Below are positions 8,170-16,288 of a DNA stretch of 64,000 bases, piece after piece. The stretch spans positions 2,728,001 to 2,792,000 of the forward strand of contig NZ_CP015378.1 in the NCBI RefSeq assembly GCF_001629705.1. The letters run 5' to 3'. The DNA comes from Fictibacillus phosphorivorans. GTDB lineage: Bacteria > Bacillota > Bacilli > Bacillales > Fictibacillaceae. Both the position numbers and the translations under genes were made by a program. The notes below the pieces were generated by a model, which saw nothing but the letters and a program-made list of their open reading frames with translations, was not told where the DNA came from and searched no databases. Position 1 is the first letter of the stretch. Every line of letters starts with the position of its first letter.

Positions 8170-8652
8170 TTATAGGACTTGGAAATAAAAATAACCAATC
8201 ATGATAGCTTGTGTAAGCACTTTTATTAATGTGGTACCTACAAAAGCCAGAACTGTCCCTATGCCGATTGAAACAGCAGGTTTGAGTCCTTTCCTCTGAA
8301 AAATCATTTCTGCTACTACAGCACCTATAAACGGTCCAAGCAAGATCCCGGCGACAGGAATAACAAATGGTCCCACGATCAAACCGATTGTACTCCCCCA
8401 TAGAGCAGCCTTCGACCCACCTTTTTTCTTCACGGCATATGCATTCCCTACATAATCGACGATAAATAAACTGATAAATAATAGGACTTGTACAATAATG
8501 AAGAATGGTGTGAACGGTTCAAAGGAAAAAGCAAGTCCATAGATAACAAAACCTGCGGCAAGAAATAATACACCTGGCAAGATCGGATAGATTAACGCAA
8601 TAAAGCTAACTAGAAAGGTTATACCTATAATGATCCAATATAAGATATCCAT
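8170..8652 (-). CDS. yqgC: DUF456 membrane protein YqgC
   Basis: Integral membrane protein of 160 residues, almost wholly hydrophobic with several glycine-rich segments (PILPGVLFLAAG, GPFIGAVVAE), the pattern of the DUF456 family. No biochemical function is established. The ATG at 8652 follows AAGGAG at good spacing. In B. subtilis yqgC also lies close to sodA; here the tRNA cluster separates them. Confidence 0.85.
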   Translation of the reverse strand: MDILYWIIIGITFLVSFIALIYPILPGVLFLAAGFVIYGLAFSFEPFTPFFIIVQVLLFISLFIVDYVGNAYAVKKKGGSKAALWGSTIGLIVGPFVIPVAGILLGPFIGAVVAEMIFQRKGLKPAVSIGIGTVLAFVGTTLIKVLTQAIMIGYFYFQVL

Positions 8653-8681
8653 ATGTAATTCTCCTTCATAAACAATAGAAC

Positions 8682-8716
8682 TAAAAAAACCAAGAGACTA
8701 TGATGCCTCTTGGTTT
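8682..8716 (-). terminator. Terminator of the Na/Pi cotransporter gene
   Basis: Minus-strand stem AAACCAAGAG / CTCTTGGTTT followed by TTTTTAG, directly after the stop at 8721. Confidence 0.8.
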
Positions 8717-8720
8717 CATT

Positions 8721-10340
8721 CTACTTCTCTAATACAGCTTCTGCAATATTTACAGCGTGATCCCCTATTCTTTCGAGGTTGCTGATGATATCAACAAACA
8801 CGATACCAGCATTTCCGTCACACTGACCCTCATTCATCCGCATGATATGTTGCTTACGAAGTGTACGTTCCATCTTATCAATTTTGTCCTCTAAGCCTAA
8901 GACTTCAGTTGCTAGTTCTACATTACCTTCTTCAAGTGCTTTAACTGCTTTATCTACTGTAGAAACAGTTAACGTGAACATTTCATCAAGGTCTTGTTTT
9001 GCCGTATCTGTTAAACGTACATTGTTACGTAACTGATAGTCCACGAGCTCGATAATATTCTCCATATGATCTCCAATACGTTCAATATCACGAGACGTAT
9101 CCAATAGCATTGAGTGTTCGTTTGATTCCTGCGGAGTCAATGGATGAGCAGACAATTTAACCAAATATGCTGTAATTTGACGATCTAGATTGTTAATCGC
9201 TTCTTCATATTGTAGGGCAAGGTCTGCATTCTTCTTGTCTTTTTCGTTCAGATAAGTGATCGCTTCTTTTAATCCGCTCTGCGAATAATTAGCCATTCGA
9301 ATAATCTCTTGTTTCGCTTGTCTGATAGCTAATGATGGTGCTGTTTCTAATACGATTTCATCGAGATGTTTTGCTTTGTATTCAATGAGAACATCTTCAC
9401 CTTTTATTAACTTAGTTACGATGAAAGCTAATGCCCCGATAAACCAGAATTGGATCAGAACGTTCGTTACATTAAATGTTCCATGCGCAAAGGCAATCTG
9501 CATAGCAGGTTCTAAGTCTAATTTTGTTGATAAAAATTCAATATAGTGTCTGAACGGAACAAGTATGATCAAGAAGATCAGTGTTCCAAGTAAGTTAAAG
9601 ATAACGTGAGTTAGTGCCGCACGTCTTGCTGCAACTGTTGTTCCGATCGCTGCAAGAATAGCTGTGATCGTCGTTCCGATATTATCACCGAACAATACAG
9701 GAAGTGCTGCTTTTAGATCGATCATGTTTTGAGAATAAAGTTCTTGCAAGATTCCGATTGTTGCACTTGATGATTGAACGATTACCGTAAATAACGTCCC
9801 GATTACTACACCTAGAATCGGATTGTCACTCATAGAAACGGTTAAATCTTGAAATGATTGAAGACTGCGTAGGGGCTTCATACCGTCTCCCATAAGTTCA
9901 AGTCCTAAGAACAATGCTCCAAAACCAAATGTAATCTGTCCAAAATAATTGTACTTCGGATTCTTAAAGAAGAAGATCAAGATCGAACCAACTGCAATAA
10001 TCGGCAGTGCGTATTCTCCAACATCAATACCGATAATAAAAGATGTAATCGTAGTACCGATATTGGCACCCATGATGACACCAATAGCTTGGCGTAATGT
10101 TAAGAAACCAGCATTCACTAGTCCGACAGTAAGAACTGTCGTACCTGAACTACTTTGAATTAATACTGTTACAAATATCCCTGCTAAAACTCCCATAAAC
10201 GGATTTGTTGTTAATTTATCAAGTATTTCTCGTAATCGGTCTCCTGCAGAGTTTTGAAGGCCATCTCCCATGTACTTAATACCGAATAAGAAGATCCCCA
10301 GTCCTCCGATAAATTGAAATAACATTTCTTGATAATTCAA
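8721..10340 (-). CDS. Na/Pi-cotransporter II-related protein with PhoU-like C-terminal domain
   Basis: Probable sodium-dependent phosphate transporter. The first about 310 residues carry two repeated membrane domains with the family signature QSSSGTTVLTVG (around residue 62) and QSSSATIGIL (around residue 190), plus GANIGTTIT and GDNIGTTIT. The remaining about 220 residues form helical PhoU-like repeats (ERIGDHMENIIEL and ERIGDHAVNIAEA). The 539-residue length fits the fused class and exceeds B. subtilis YqeW (transporter domain only). Low-affinity phosphate uptake complementary to Pst is inferred. Confidence 0.88.
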   Translation of the reverse strand: MNYQEMLFQFIGGLGIFLFGIKYMGDGLQNSAGDRLREILDKLTTNPFMGVLAGIFVTVLIQSSSGTTVLTVGLVNAGFLTLRQAIGVIMGANIGTTITSFIIGIDVGEYALPIIAVGSILIFFFKNPKYNYFGQITFGFGALFLGLELMGDGMKPLRSLQSFQDLTVSMSDNPILGVVIGTLFTVIVQSSSATIGILQELYSQNMIDLKAALPVLFGDNIGTTITAILAAIGTTVAARRAALTHVIFNLLGTLIFLIILVPFRHYIEFLSTKLDLEPAMQIAFAHGTFNVTNVLIQFWFIGALAFIVTKLIKGEDVLIEYKAKHLDEIVLETAPSLAIRQAKQEIIRMANYSQSGLKEAITYLNEKDKKNADLALQYEEAINNLDRQITAYLVKLSAHPLTPQESNEHSMLLDTSRDIERIGDHMENIIELVDYQLRNNVRLTDTAKQDLDEMFTLTVSTVDKAVKALEEGNVELATEVLGLEDKIDKMERTLRKQHIMRMNEGQCDGNAGIVFVDIISNLERIGDHAVNIAEAVLEK

Positions 10341-10515
10341 TGTTTACAGCTCCTTATTAACTATCATTTATCAACCTACGCCATTATCTCTATTTGTATT
10401 GTTTGTGTAAATAAAAACAGAGCATTTGTAACATTACCTTTACAATTGAAGCATATTGTCGAAAGTTCCCGGTTCATGTACACTAATTATGCTAACAATT
10501 AAAGGAGCTTCTCAT

Positions 10516-11055
10516 ATGAAATTACATATTCGTTTTATCAAAAGTTTATGGTCCTTCAAATCTATCGCATCTTTTCGTTTCTTAGGGGTCGGCAGTACCA
10601 TCATGTATGTATTATTGTTAACACTATTATGTATGATACCTGTATTCAGCTTATTTTTAGTTGGTCTTTTATCTAAAAATCAACCTCTAAACAATTTTGA
10701 GAGTTTTGGATTAAATACTGACCAAATGCAAAACTTTGGTTCCACATTGGATGGCATCTTCCTTATCATTATTGCCGTTATCTATGTCGTGATGTATGTA
10801 CTCTTCTCAGGAATCTTGTTTTCTGGCGCTTCTATTCTAGCTGCCGTTATCATTCCAGTTGCACAACTTCTTAATAGAAAACAATCATACAGACACCTAT
10901 GGGTATTATCTTGCTACTCCATCACCATTCCATCCGTGTTACTAACGGTATTATTCTTTTTTAATGTTCATATCCCATATTCTTTTTTGTGGTTTTGGAT
11001 TTTAGCTTTTCTCATATGCGCTCTCTCTATTACTAAGATTCCTCGAAAAAAATAA
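10516..11055 (+). CDS. DUF1189 family membrane protein
   Basis: Membrane protein of 179 residues with about five hydrophobic segments. The N-terminal block (FIKSLWSFKSIASFRFLGVG) matches my memory of the DUF1189 family of Bacilli; function unknown. The ATG at 10516 follows AAAGGAG; the longer reading from 10456 lacks a ribosome site. It is divergent from the Na/Pi transporter gene and convergent with the DUF1002 gene, sharing a bidirectional terminator with the latter. Possibly equivalent to YqgB by position, which I could not verify. Confidence 0.75.
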   Translation: MKLHIRFIKSLWSFKSIASFRFLGVGSTIMYVLLLTLLCMIPVFSLFLVGLLSKNQPLNNFESFGLNTDQMQNFGSTLDGIFLIIIAVIYVVMYVLFSGILFSGASILAAVIIPVAQLLNRKQSYRHLWVLSCYSITIPSVLLTVLFFFNVHIPYSFLWFWILAFLICALSITKIPRKK

Positions 11056-11080
11056 AAAAGCGGCTAAAAGCCGCTTTTTT
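11055..11080. terminator. Bidirectional terminator
   Basis: AAAAAAGCGGCT-aa-AGCCGCTTTTTT: symmetric stem with A and T tracts, serving the convergent genes at 10516-11055 and 11086-11961. Confidence 0.9.
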
Positions 11081-11085
11081 GAATT

Positions 11086-11961
11086 CTATTTAAATAGTGA
11101 TCTAATCGCTTCAATGATGGCCATAAAGAAATCGATAATCTTTTGGAAGAAAGACTGTGTTTCCTCGTCTTTTAAAAAATCACCAAGATTATTACTGATG
11201 TCTTTTAGTCCATTTTGAACTTGATCCCAATCGATATTAAGTTCTTTCATTTTATTGAACAACGCAAGCAATCCATTTAGTTCTTCTTGTGTTAATTCAA
11301 TCCCCATATCTTTTGCAACTTTTTCAATCAAAGCTCGCAGATCTTCTTCTGATTGTACCGGATTTTTTGCAATTTCTTCTTTAACACGTGTCATCAGCTC
11401 GGTGGCTTCTTTCGTTCCGATTCTTTCACCCAGTTCAGCAGTCTTTACCATCTCTTCATTTGCCACTTGTTTTTGAGCTTCTGGAATCTCAATCTGTGCT
11501 GTCGACTCGTACGCTTTTATGATACCCGTCAATGCTGCTGTCCCTGAAACTTTAAATGGAGCTGTTACATAGATCTCTGCATCAGTCACACCAGCAGTCG
11601 TCAAAGCATTCATATACATTTCTTCTGTTACCCAATTGATATTATTGGTCTCAACCGACAACCCTTGGTCTTTATCGCCAATTGTAATCTTTGTTGACGA
11701 GATCGCTTTTGAGCCGATTTGCGCTTTTGAAATATAGTTGCCTAAATATTGATGCTCTTCTTCGTTTGTTACTACTACAGATTCTACATCAGCTGGAACG
11801 TCCATTTCTTTTAACAATTCACTTTTTTGTTGTTCTGTTAAGTTCTCACCTAACGTTACGATAATGTCGCCAGGTGCAGCATCAGCATACATTTTTAAAG
11901 GAGCAATAAATAGCGCTGCAATCATTATAGACAACAGAGCAAGTACTTTTGTTTTTTTCAT
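11086..11961 (-). CDS. DUF1002 secreted protein, YpuA-like
   Basis: Exported protein of about 291 residues. The start is the ATG of MKKTKVLALL, 8 bases after GGAGAGG; the GTG three codons upstream overlaps that site. A signal peptide ends near PLKMYADA. The N-terminal part (GDIIVTLGENLTEQQK, GSKAISSTKITIG, ITVAAPFKVSGTAAL-like VTAPFKVSGTAALTG) is the DUF1002 pattern seen in B. subtilis YpuA. The C-terminus is helical (FFQKIIDFFMAIIEAIRSLFK) and may be membrane-active. Cell-envelope location is inferred; the biochemical role is unknown. Confidence 0.82.
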   Translation of the reverse strand: MKKTKVLALLSIMIAALFIAPLKMYADAAPGDIIVTLGENLTEQQKSELLKEMDVPADVESVVVTNEEEHQYLGNYISKAQIGSKAISSTKITIGDKDQGLSVETNNINWVTEEMYMNALTTAGVTDAEIYVTAPFKVSGTAALTGIIKAYESTAQIEIPEAQKQVANEEMVKTAELGERIGTKEATELMTRVKEEIAKNPVQSEEDLRALIEKVAKDMGIELTQEELNGLLALFNKMKELNIDWDQVQNGLKDISNNLGDFLKDEETQSFFQKIIDFFMAIIEAIRSLFK

Positions 11962-12130
11962 TACTTTCACCTCTCCAATCGGTACAACTACAAAGTTACG
12001 CAGAAAATTATTTTTTTCTGTCCTTCCTGCCTTTCCATTTTACACCATGCCCAAGAAAGAAGTCACTGTAAACTTGTCATATAGTAAATGGACAGGCATA
12101 TAGTAACATATGCGAAAGGAGAGGGAATAT

Positions 12131-12457
12131 ATGAAACGATTCATTAGAGTCTGTGTAATCATGCTTATCTTATATGTGGTAGCCTATGATTTAAAAATCG
12201 GTACACTCCCTCAGTCTAGTTCTGCCAACGCAGAAATACAGACAGAAAAGAAACAAGATCAGAAGAACAAACAAAAGTTTAAAACCTATGAGGTTACGCC
12301 TGGTGATACTTTAATATCTGTTGTAGAGAAACTGAATTCAAATAATAATTATTCAATAGTATCTATGATAAAAGACTTTAAATCATTAAACCCTGAAGTG
12401 AATCCAGAGAATATACAAATAGGTAAATCCTACAAATTCCCTGTGTATCATAAATAA
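12131..12457 (+). CDS. yqfZ: LysM-like domain protein YqfZ
   Basis: Small exported or membrane-anchored protein of 108 residues: an N-terminal hydrophobic segment (about residues 6-18), a basic linker (EKKQDQKNKQKF), and one LysM-like module (YEVTPGDTLISVVEKLN ... LNPEVNPENIQIGKSYKFPV) that would bind peptidoglycan glycans. The ATG at 12131 is preceded by AAAGGAGAGGG. Position immediately upstream of ispG matches yqfZ of B. subtilis. Confidence 0.85.
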   Translation: MKRFIRVCVIMLILYVVAYDLKIGTLPQSSSANAEIQTEKKQDQKNKQKFKTYEVTPGDTLISVVEKLNSNNNYSIVSMIKDFKSLNPEVNPENIQIGKSYKFPVYHK

Positions 12458-12558
12458 GTCAGATAACATTACTTGTCAAAACAAAATGTTCCCTGCTAAA
12501 ATGAACTGATGATAGGACAGAATAATACTGTCAATTTGAAAAAAGGAGCGATTCACCA

Positions 12559-13671
12559 ATGAGTGAAATCACCCACCGTTCTAAAACAAGACCTGTAAAA
12601 GTAGGAAACTTAACAATAGGTGGAACTGATCAGGTTATTGTACAAAGTATGACAACAACAAAGACACACGATGTTGAGGCTACAGTAGCTGAAATTTTAC
12701 GTTTGGAAGAAGCGGGCTGCCAAGTAGTACGTGTTGCATGTCCTGATATGCGTGCTGCAGAAGCGATCGCAGACATAAAGAAAAGAATTAATATTCCACT
12801 AGTTGTAGACATTCACTTTGATTATAAGCTTGCGCTGAAAGCCATCGAAGGTGGAGCAGACAAGATTAGGATCAATCCTGGTAACATCGGTCGCCGTGAA
12901 AAGGTTGAAGCCGTGGTAAAAGCTGCAAAAGAAAAAGGCATCCCGATTCGAATCGGTGTTAATGCAGGCTCTCTTGAAAAAAAATATCTTGAGAAGTACG
13001 GTTACCCTACAGCAGATGGTATGGTGGAGAGTGCTCTTCACCATATTAAGATCTTAGAAGATCTTGATTTTCATGATATTATCGTTTCCATGAAAGCATC
13101 TGATGTTAATCTCGCGATCGAAGCTTATGAAAAAGCTGCAAAAGCTTTTGATTACCCATTACATCTTGGGATTACAGAATCAGGTACACTTTTTGCAGGT
13201 ACCGTTAAAAGTGCTGCTGGATTAGGGGCTATCCTTCATAAAGGGATCGGAAACACTGTTCGTATCTCACTGAGTGCAGATCCTGTTGAAGAAGTTAAGG
13301 TTGCACGTGAATTATTGAAATCATTCGGACTTCTTTCCGATGCTGCGACACTGATTTCTTGCCCGACCTGTGGACGAATTGAGATCGACCTCATTTCAAT
13401 CGCAAATGAAGTGGAGGAATATATCTCAAATGTACGTGCTCCAATCAAAGTCGCTGTACTTGGATGTGCTGTTAACGGACCTGGAGAGGCTCGTGAAGCG
13501 GATATCGGGATCGCTGGAGCGCGTGGTGAAGGATTGTTATTCCGCCACGGAGAAATCGTAAGGAAGATTCCAGAGGATCAGCTTTTAGATGAACTGAAAA
13601 AAGAAGTAGATATTTTAGCAAAAGCACATGAAGAAAAGTTAAAAGCTGAAGCTGCGGCTCAGCAAGTATAA
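12559..13671 (+). CDS. ispG: 4-hydroxy-3-methylbut-2-en-1-yl diphosphate synthase IspG (GcpE)
   Basis: Catalyses the penultimate step of the MEP isoprenoid pathway, reducing MEcPP to HMBPP with a 4Fe-4S cluster. Cluster cysteines appear in SCPTCGR (about residue 275) and in [12 protein letters not shown] (about residue 305). N-terminal barrel motifs ([35 protein letters not shown]) are intact. At 370 residues it is full length. AAAGGAG precedes the ATG. Its pathway partner ispH lies at 25583 in the same window. Followed by a strong terminator. Confidence 0.97.
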   Translation: MSEITHRSKTRPVKVGNLTIGGTDQVIVQSMTTTKTHDVEATVAEILRLEEAGCQVVRVACPDMRAAEAIADIKKRINIPLVVDIHFDYKLALKAIEGGADKIRINPGNIGRREKVEAVVKAAKEKGIPIRIGVNAGSLEKKYLEKYGYPTADGMVESALHHIKILEDLDFHDIIVSMKASDVNLAIEAYEKAAKAFDYPLHLGITESGTLFAGTVKSAAGLGAILHKGIGNTVRISLSADPVEEVKVARELLKSFGLLSDAATLISCPTCGRIEIDLISIANEVEEYISNVRAPIKVAVLGCAVNGPGEAREADIGIAGARGEGLLFRHGEIVRKIPEDQLLDELKKEVDILAKAHEEKLKAEAAAQQV

Positions 13672-13677
13672 ATTTTG

Positions 13678-13707
13678 AAAAGCTCCCATCTTCGGGAGCT
13701 TTTTTTA
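13678..13707 (+). terminator. ispG terminator
   Basis: Stem AAGCTCCC / GGGAGCTT with a short loop followed by a T7 run, directly after ispG. Confidence 0.9.
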
Positions 13708-13722
13708 ACGATCCTGAAAGAA

Positions 13723-13976
13723 TTTGATTTCCGCTCCAGGTTGCTCGGGTTTCCATGGGGCGAACGGATAGCCTCCTGTCTAGTTGCAGTGACAAGCCCC
13801 TCGAGGTCAAAAGGTAAACGGTCAAGTAGGCAAAGTACGCCTTCATGCCCATTCATCTTTTGCTTGTCGGGGCTGAACGAGTCACTTCCACTTTTTGGAC
13901 TGCCGCAATGCGCCTTTAGGAGCCTCCACCTGACCGCTCGTCCCATAGGAGTCGGCAACCTTCCTCTTCAATCACC
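13723..13976. repeat. Interspersed repeat family 1, copy interrupted by family 2
   Basis: The left arm 13723-13777 (TTGATTTCCGCTCCA...) and the right arm 13898-13976 (...CACCTGACCGCTCGTCCC..., ending AATCACC) align with the copies at 38541 and 53389. Between them sits about 120 bp of a different repeat. Removing that insert leaves about 134 bp, the same length as the uninterrupted copies. Non-coding; apparent ORFs here are spurious. Confidence 0.8.
13778..13897. repeat. Interspersed repeat family 2, nested in family 1
   Basis: Begins GTCTAGTTGCAGTGACAAG and continues CCCCTCGAGGTC; ends CTTGTCGGGGCTGAACGAG then TCACTTCCACTTTTT. From memory this resembles a small dispersed repeat common in Bacillaceae genomes (GTCTAGCT...CCCCTCGAGGTC...CTTGTCGGGG...CGCTTCC). 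No coding capacity; transposase-independent mobility is inferred from the nested position. Confidence 0.7.
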
Positions 13977-14048
13977 ATGCTAGAGGATGAAAAAAACGTT
14001 TTTAAAGCAACACTCTAATAGAAATGGCCTTTTCATTCTTCGAAGATG

Positions 14049-14122
14049 TGTTGATCGGAGTACTAGGTGCGAGACTCCTTTCCCTCTGGGCGGAAAGCGA
14101 GCATCTGAAACGGAGATCAATT
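14049..14122. repeat. Family 1 repeat with internal deletion
   Basis: GTTGATCGGAG...GTGCGAGACTCC, then GGGCGGAAAGCGAGCATCTG...GGAGATCAA. Both ends match the reverse complement of the copy at 38541, but about 60 central bases are missing. Together with the preceding repeats it fills the 550-base gene-free stretch between ispG and yqfX. Confidence 0.75.
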
Positions 14123-14180
14123 ACTTCCACAAGCAACAAAGCCTGCGTAAAATGCCTTTTTAAAAACAGCCTTATTCAAT

Positions 14181-14206
14181 AAAAAAGAAGAAGCGGTTAG
14201 CTTCTC
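14181..14206 (-). terminator. yqfX terminator
   Basis: Minus-strand stem AGAAGC / GCTTCT followed by TTCTTTTTTATTG, just after the yqfX stop. Confidence 0.7.
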
Positions 14207-14223
14207 CTTTGCTCCTTTTTCCT

Positions 14224-14607
14224 TTAAAAGAATGGTGCAAAAAACAACGATATGATAATGGATACGACACCTATGCCGATCGCCCAATTACCAAGTGAAT
14301 GTGCACCTTGTCTTCTGGCAATGAATCCGACAATAATACCTGCTGCCCCAAACAACACAGGAAGTATGAACAAAGATAATACAGACAAGATGATCGCGAT
14401 GATTCCTGTCGCTTTCCCTCCTGCTGTTTCCCGTGAATCTTCATGTTCGTGTCTGTGATGGTCGTCCCGATCTGAATAACGAGGTCTCTCGTTCTCAGGT
14501 AACGTCATCTCACTTCTTACAGGAACTGGTACAGCTTCCGCGGCCATCTCTTCCCGAAATACCGCTTCGTTATTATTAATTGTACGGTCATCTCTTTCGT
14601 ATGCCAT
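14224..14607 (-). CDS. yqfX: YqfX-like membrane protein
   Basis: 127-residue protein: a polar, His/Asp-rich N-terminal half (YSDRDDHHRHEHEDSRE) followed by two hydrophobic segments separated by a short RRQGAH loop (about residues 66-92 and 105-127), the DUF4190-like arrangement. Function unknown; the His-rich stretch could bind metal but that is inference. Position next to ispG and near zur matches B. subtilis yqfX. Monocistronic with its own terminator. Confidence 0.8.
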   Translation of the reverse strand: MAYERDDRTINNNEAVFREEMAAEAVPVPVRSEMTLPENERPRYSDRDDHHRHEHEDSRETAGGKATGIIAIILSVLSLFILPVLFGAAGIIVGFIARRQGAHSLGNWAIGIGVVSIIISLFFAPFF

Positions 14608-14694
14608 GATGATTCCCCCTCTTATCGTGGTAAGGAGCGTTCTTATTATGGCATTAAAGTGACTTTTTCATAGATGTTAGTTTATGGGCATTGA

Positions 14695-14719
14695 AAAAGA
14701 GGCCTGTTATTGGCCTCTT
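14695..14719 (-). terminator. Terminator after the DUF1540 gene
   Basis: AAGAGGCC - 7 bases - GGCCTCTT at the 3' end of the minus-strand gene at 14723, with a T-rich tract (TTTTTC) downstream on that strand. Confidence 0.7.
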
Positions 14720-14722
14720 TGC

Positions 14723-14935
14723 TTAATGTTTAGCTCTAAACGTATGACAACATGTTTCAGCTGTATCGTGGGCAGCATCTTTATGAGCCGCATCACCATG
14801 GAGGCTCCCATCTGCACTCATGTCAACAGACATATTTGCATGCTTGTCGATTTCAACAAGAATGGCATCAGCTACACAGTTGTTGCCTTCCCCCCAATAC
14901 GTGCAATTCGATACATTACATTTAACTTCAGGCAT
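14723..14935 (-). CDS. DUF1540 small cysteine-rich protein
   Basis: 70-residue protein with Cys pairs CNVSNC near the N-terminus, a further Cys in GNNCVA and CCHTF near the C-terminus, the DUF1540 pattern. No function is established; Cys/His spacing suggests metal binding. The ATG at 14935 follows AAAGGAGG. The central part (DMSADGSLHGDAAHKDAAHD) is low complexity. It lies immediately downstream of zur, in the same orientation but about 70 bases away. Confidence 0.85.
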   Translation of the reverse strand: MPEVKCNVSNCTYWGEGNNCVADAILVEIDKHANMSVDMSADGSLHGDAAHKDAAHDTAETCCHTFRAKH

Positions 14936-15005
14936 AAAAAAAACCTCCTTTCACTTTAGCTTGGCTAAATAAAAGGAGATACATACTTCATTCGTTGTAA
15001 AAAGT

Positions 15006-15431
15006 TTAATTTTTGCACGCATTACAATAACCGTAGATCTCAAATTTATGTCCTGTTACGTCAAAACCGTTCAATTCGCTATCTAACACTTCCATCGGAC
15101 ATGTATGAATGGACTTCGTACTTCCACATGTTAGGCAGATTAAGTGATGATGATGTTCATTATGTGAACACGTAAATCGAAACTTTTTCTCCCCTTCCCA
15201 CTCTGTTTCTTCAAGTAAGTCTAACTCGACAAAAGTGGTTAGATTTCGATAGATCGTATCGAAACTCAGACCAGGATACTTATCTTTAAGTGCTTCTTGA
15301 ACTTCTTTTGCTGTAAGATATCTCTTTTCGCGAGCAAATAATGAAAGAAGATCTTTTCGCTTTTCCGTATACTTATAGCCCTTTTCTTTTAAAAGGTCCA
15401 TTGCCTGTTCGATCGTCATCGCAAATTTCAC
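15006..15431 (-). CDS. zur: Zinc uptake regulator Zur (Fur family)
   Basis: Fur-family repressor sensing Zn(II). N-terminal winged helix (KYTEKRKDLLSLF, LSFDTIYRNLTTF) and a C-terminal dimer domain with the regulatory His cluster NEHHHHLIC and structural zinc Cys pairs (CLTCG and CNAC). 141 residues. It begins with GTG at 15431 behind AAAGGTGGG and overlaps the permease stop by four bases. It is the last gene of znuC-znuB-zur; a Zur box upstream of znuC implies autorepression when zinc is sufficient. Orthologous by position to B. subtilis yqfV/zur. Confidence 0.93.
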   Translation of the reverse strand: MKFAMTIEQAMDLLKEKGYKYTEKRKDLLSLFAREKRYLTAKEVQEALKDKYPGLSFDTIYRNLTTFVELDLLEETEWEGEKKFRFTCSHNEHHHHLICLTCGSTKSIHTCPMEVLDSELNGFDVTGHKFEIYGYCNACKN

Positions 15432-16276
15432 AAGTGACCCACCTTTCTGGAACCTGTAAACTTTTTATAAAGAATAGTTAAGAACAATATAACAACCAAA
15501 CATAAAACAATCGTTCCACCTGATGCAAGATCAAGGTAATAAGATAAAAACATACCTGCAATGACTGAGATCTCCCCAAAAAGAACTGAGAGCCAGATTG
15601 CCTGTTTAAATCCTTTAGCGATTCGGATACTAGCCGCAACGGGCAACGTCATAAGCGCTGACACTAAAAGAATGCCAACTATTTTCATAGAAGCAGCGAT
15701 AACTAAAGCTGTTATTGCCATAAAAGCAACTAAGATCCAGTTGCTTCGAATGCCAGATAGCTTTCCTTGCTCTTCATCGAAAGATAGAACAAATAATTCT
15801 TTGTACATAAAAAATACAAATAAAAGAACAACAATAAGAATGGCAAAAACAGTCCAAACATCCGAACGCTTAACCGCAATGATACTTCCGAATAAATAGT
15901 TGAACAGGTCTGTGTTGAAACCGTCTGCCATTGAGATGAAGATAACACTAAGGCCTATTCCCGCTGACATAATAATGGGTATAGCCAGCTCCTCATAGTG
16001 TTTGTACACTTTTCTGAGCTGTTCAATAAAAATTGCTCCACCTACCGAGAAAGCCATCCCCATGTAAATGGGATTAGCTGCAGCAAAGAAGGAAGACCAT
16101 TTTCCTAACAGTAAATTAGCAGCAATACCCGCTAATGTGATATGAGACAATGCATCTGCAATTAACGCTTGTCTTCTTACCACAATAAAAACCCCTAACA
16201 CAGGAGCAAGCAAACCAACCATTATTCCTGTCAAGAAGGCATTTTGTAAGAATTCATATTTTAAAAACGGTAACAT
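15428..16276 (-). CDS. znuB: Zinc ABC transporter permease (ZnuB/AdcB type)
   Basis: Membrane component of a metal-ion ABC importer (ABC-3 family), 282 residues with about 8 membrane segments. Typical features: GVFIVVRRQALIADALSHITLAG near the N-terminus and SALMTLPVAASIRIAKGFKQA, the ATPase-contact region. Zinc specificity is inferred from coupling to zur and the Zur box. The ATG follows GGGGAGG. Overlaps zur by four bases. Confidence 0.9.
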   Translation of the reverse strand: MLPFLKYEFLQNAFLTGIMVGLLAPVLGVFIVVRRQALIADALSHITLAGIAANLLLGKWSSFFAAANPIYMGMAFSVGGAIFIEQLRKVYKHYEELAIPIIMSAGIGLSVIFISMADGFNTDLFNYLFGSIIAVKRSDVWTVFAILIVVLLFVFFMYKELFVLSFDEEQGKLSGIRSNWILVAFMAITALVIAASMKIVGILLVSALMTLPVAASIRIAKGFKQAIWLSVLFGEISVIAGMFLSYYLDLASGGTIVLCLVVILFLTILYKKFTGSRKVGHL

Positions 16277-16288
16277 GTGTTCCTCCCC

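Noticed and set aside
10341..10515. Pho boxes in the Na/Pi transporter / DUF1189 divergent region
   Set aside because: Only pairs of TTTACA-like hexamers at 11-bp spacing were found, too few and too divergent compared with the four-repeat array at pstS.
13472..13983. ORFs of about 100-126 codons on both strands downstream of ispG
   Set aside because: They lie over ispG's 3' end and the interspersed repeats, lack ribosome sites and have no recognisable protein character.
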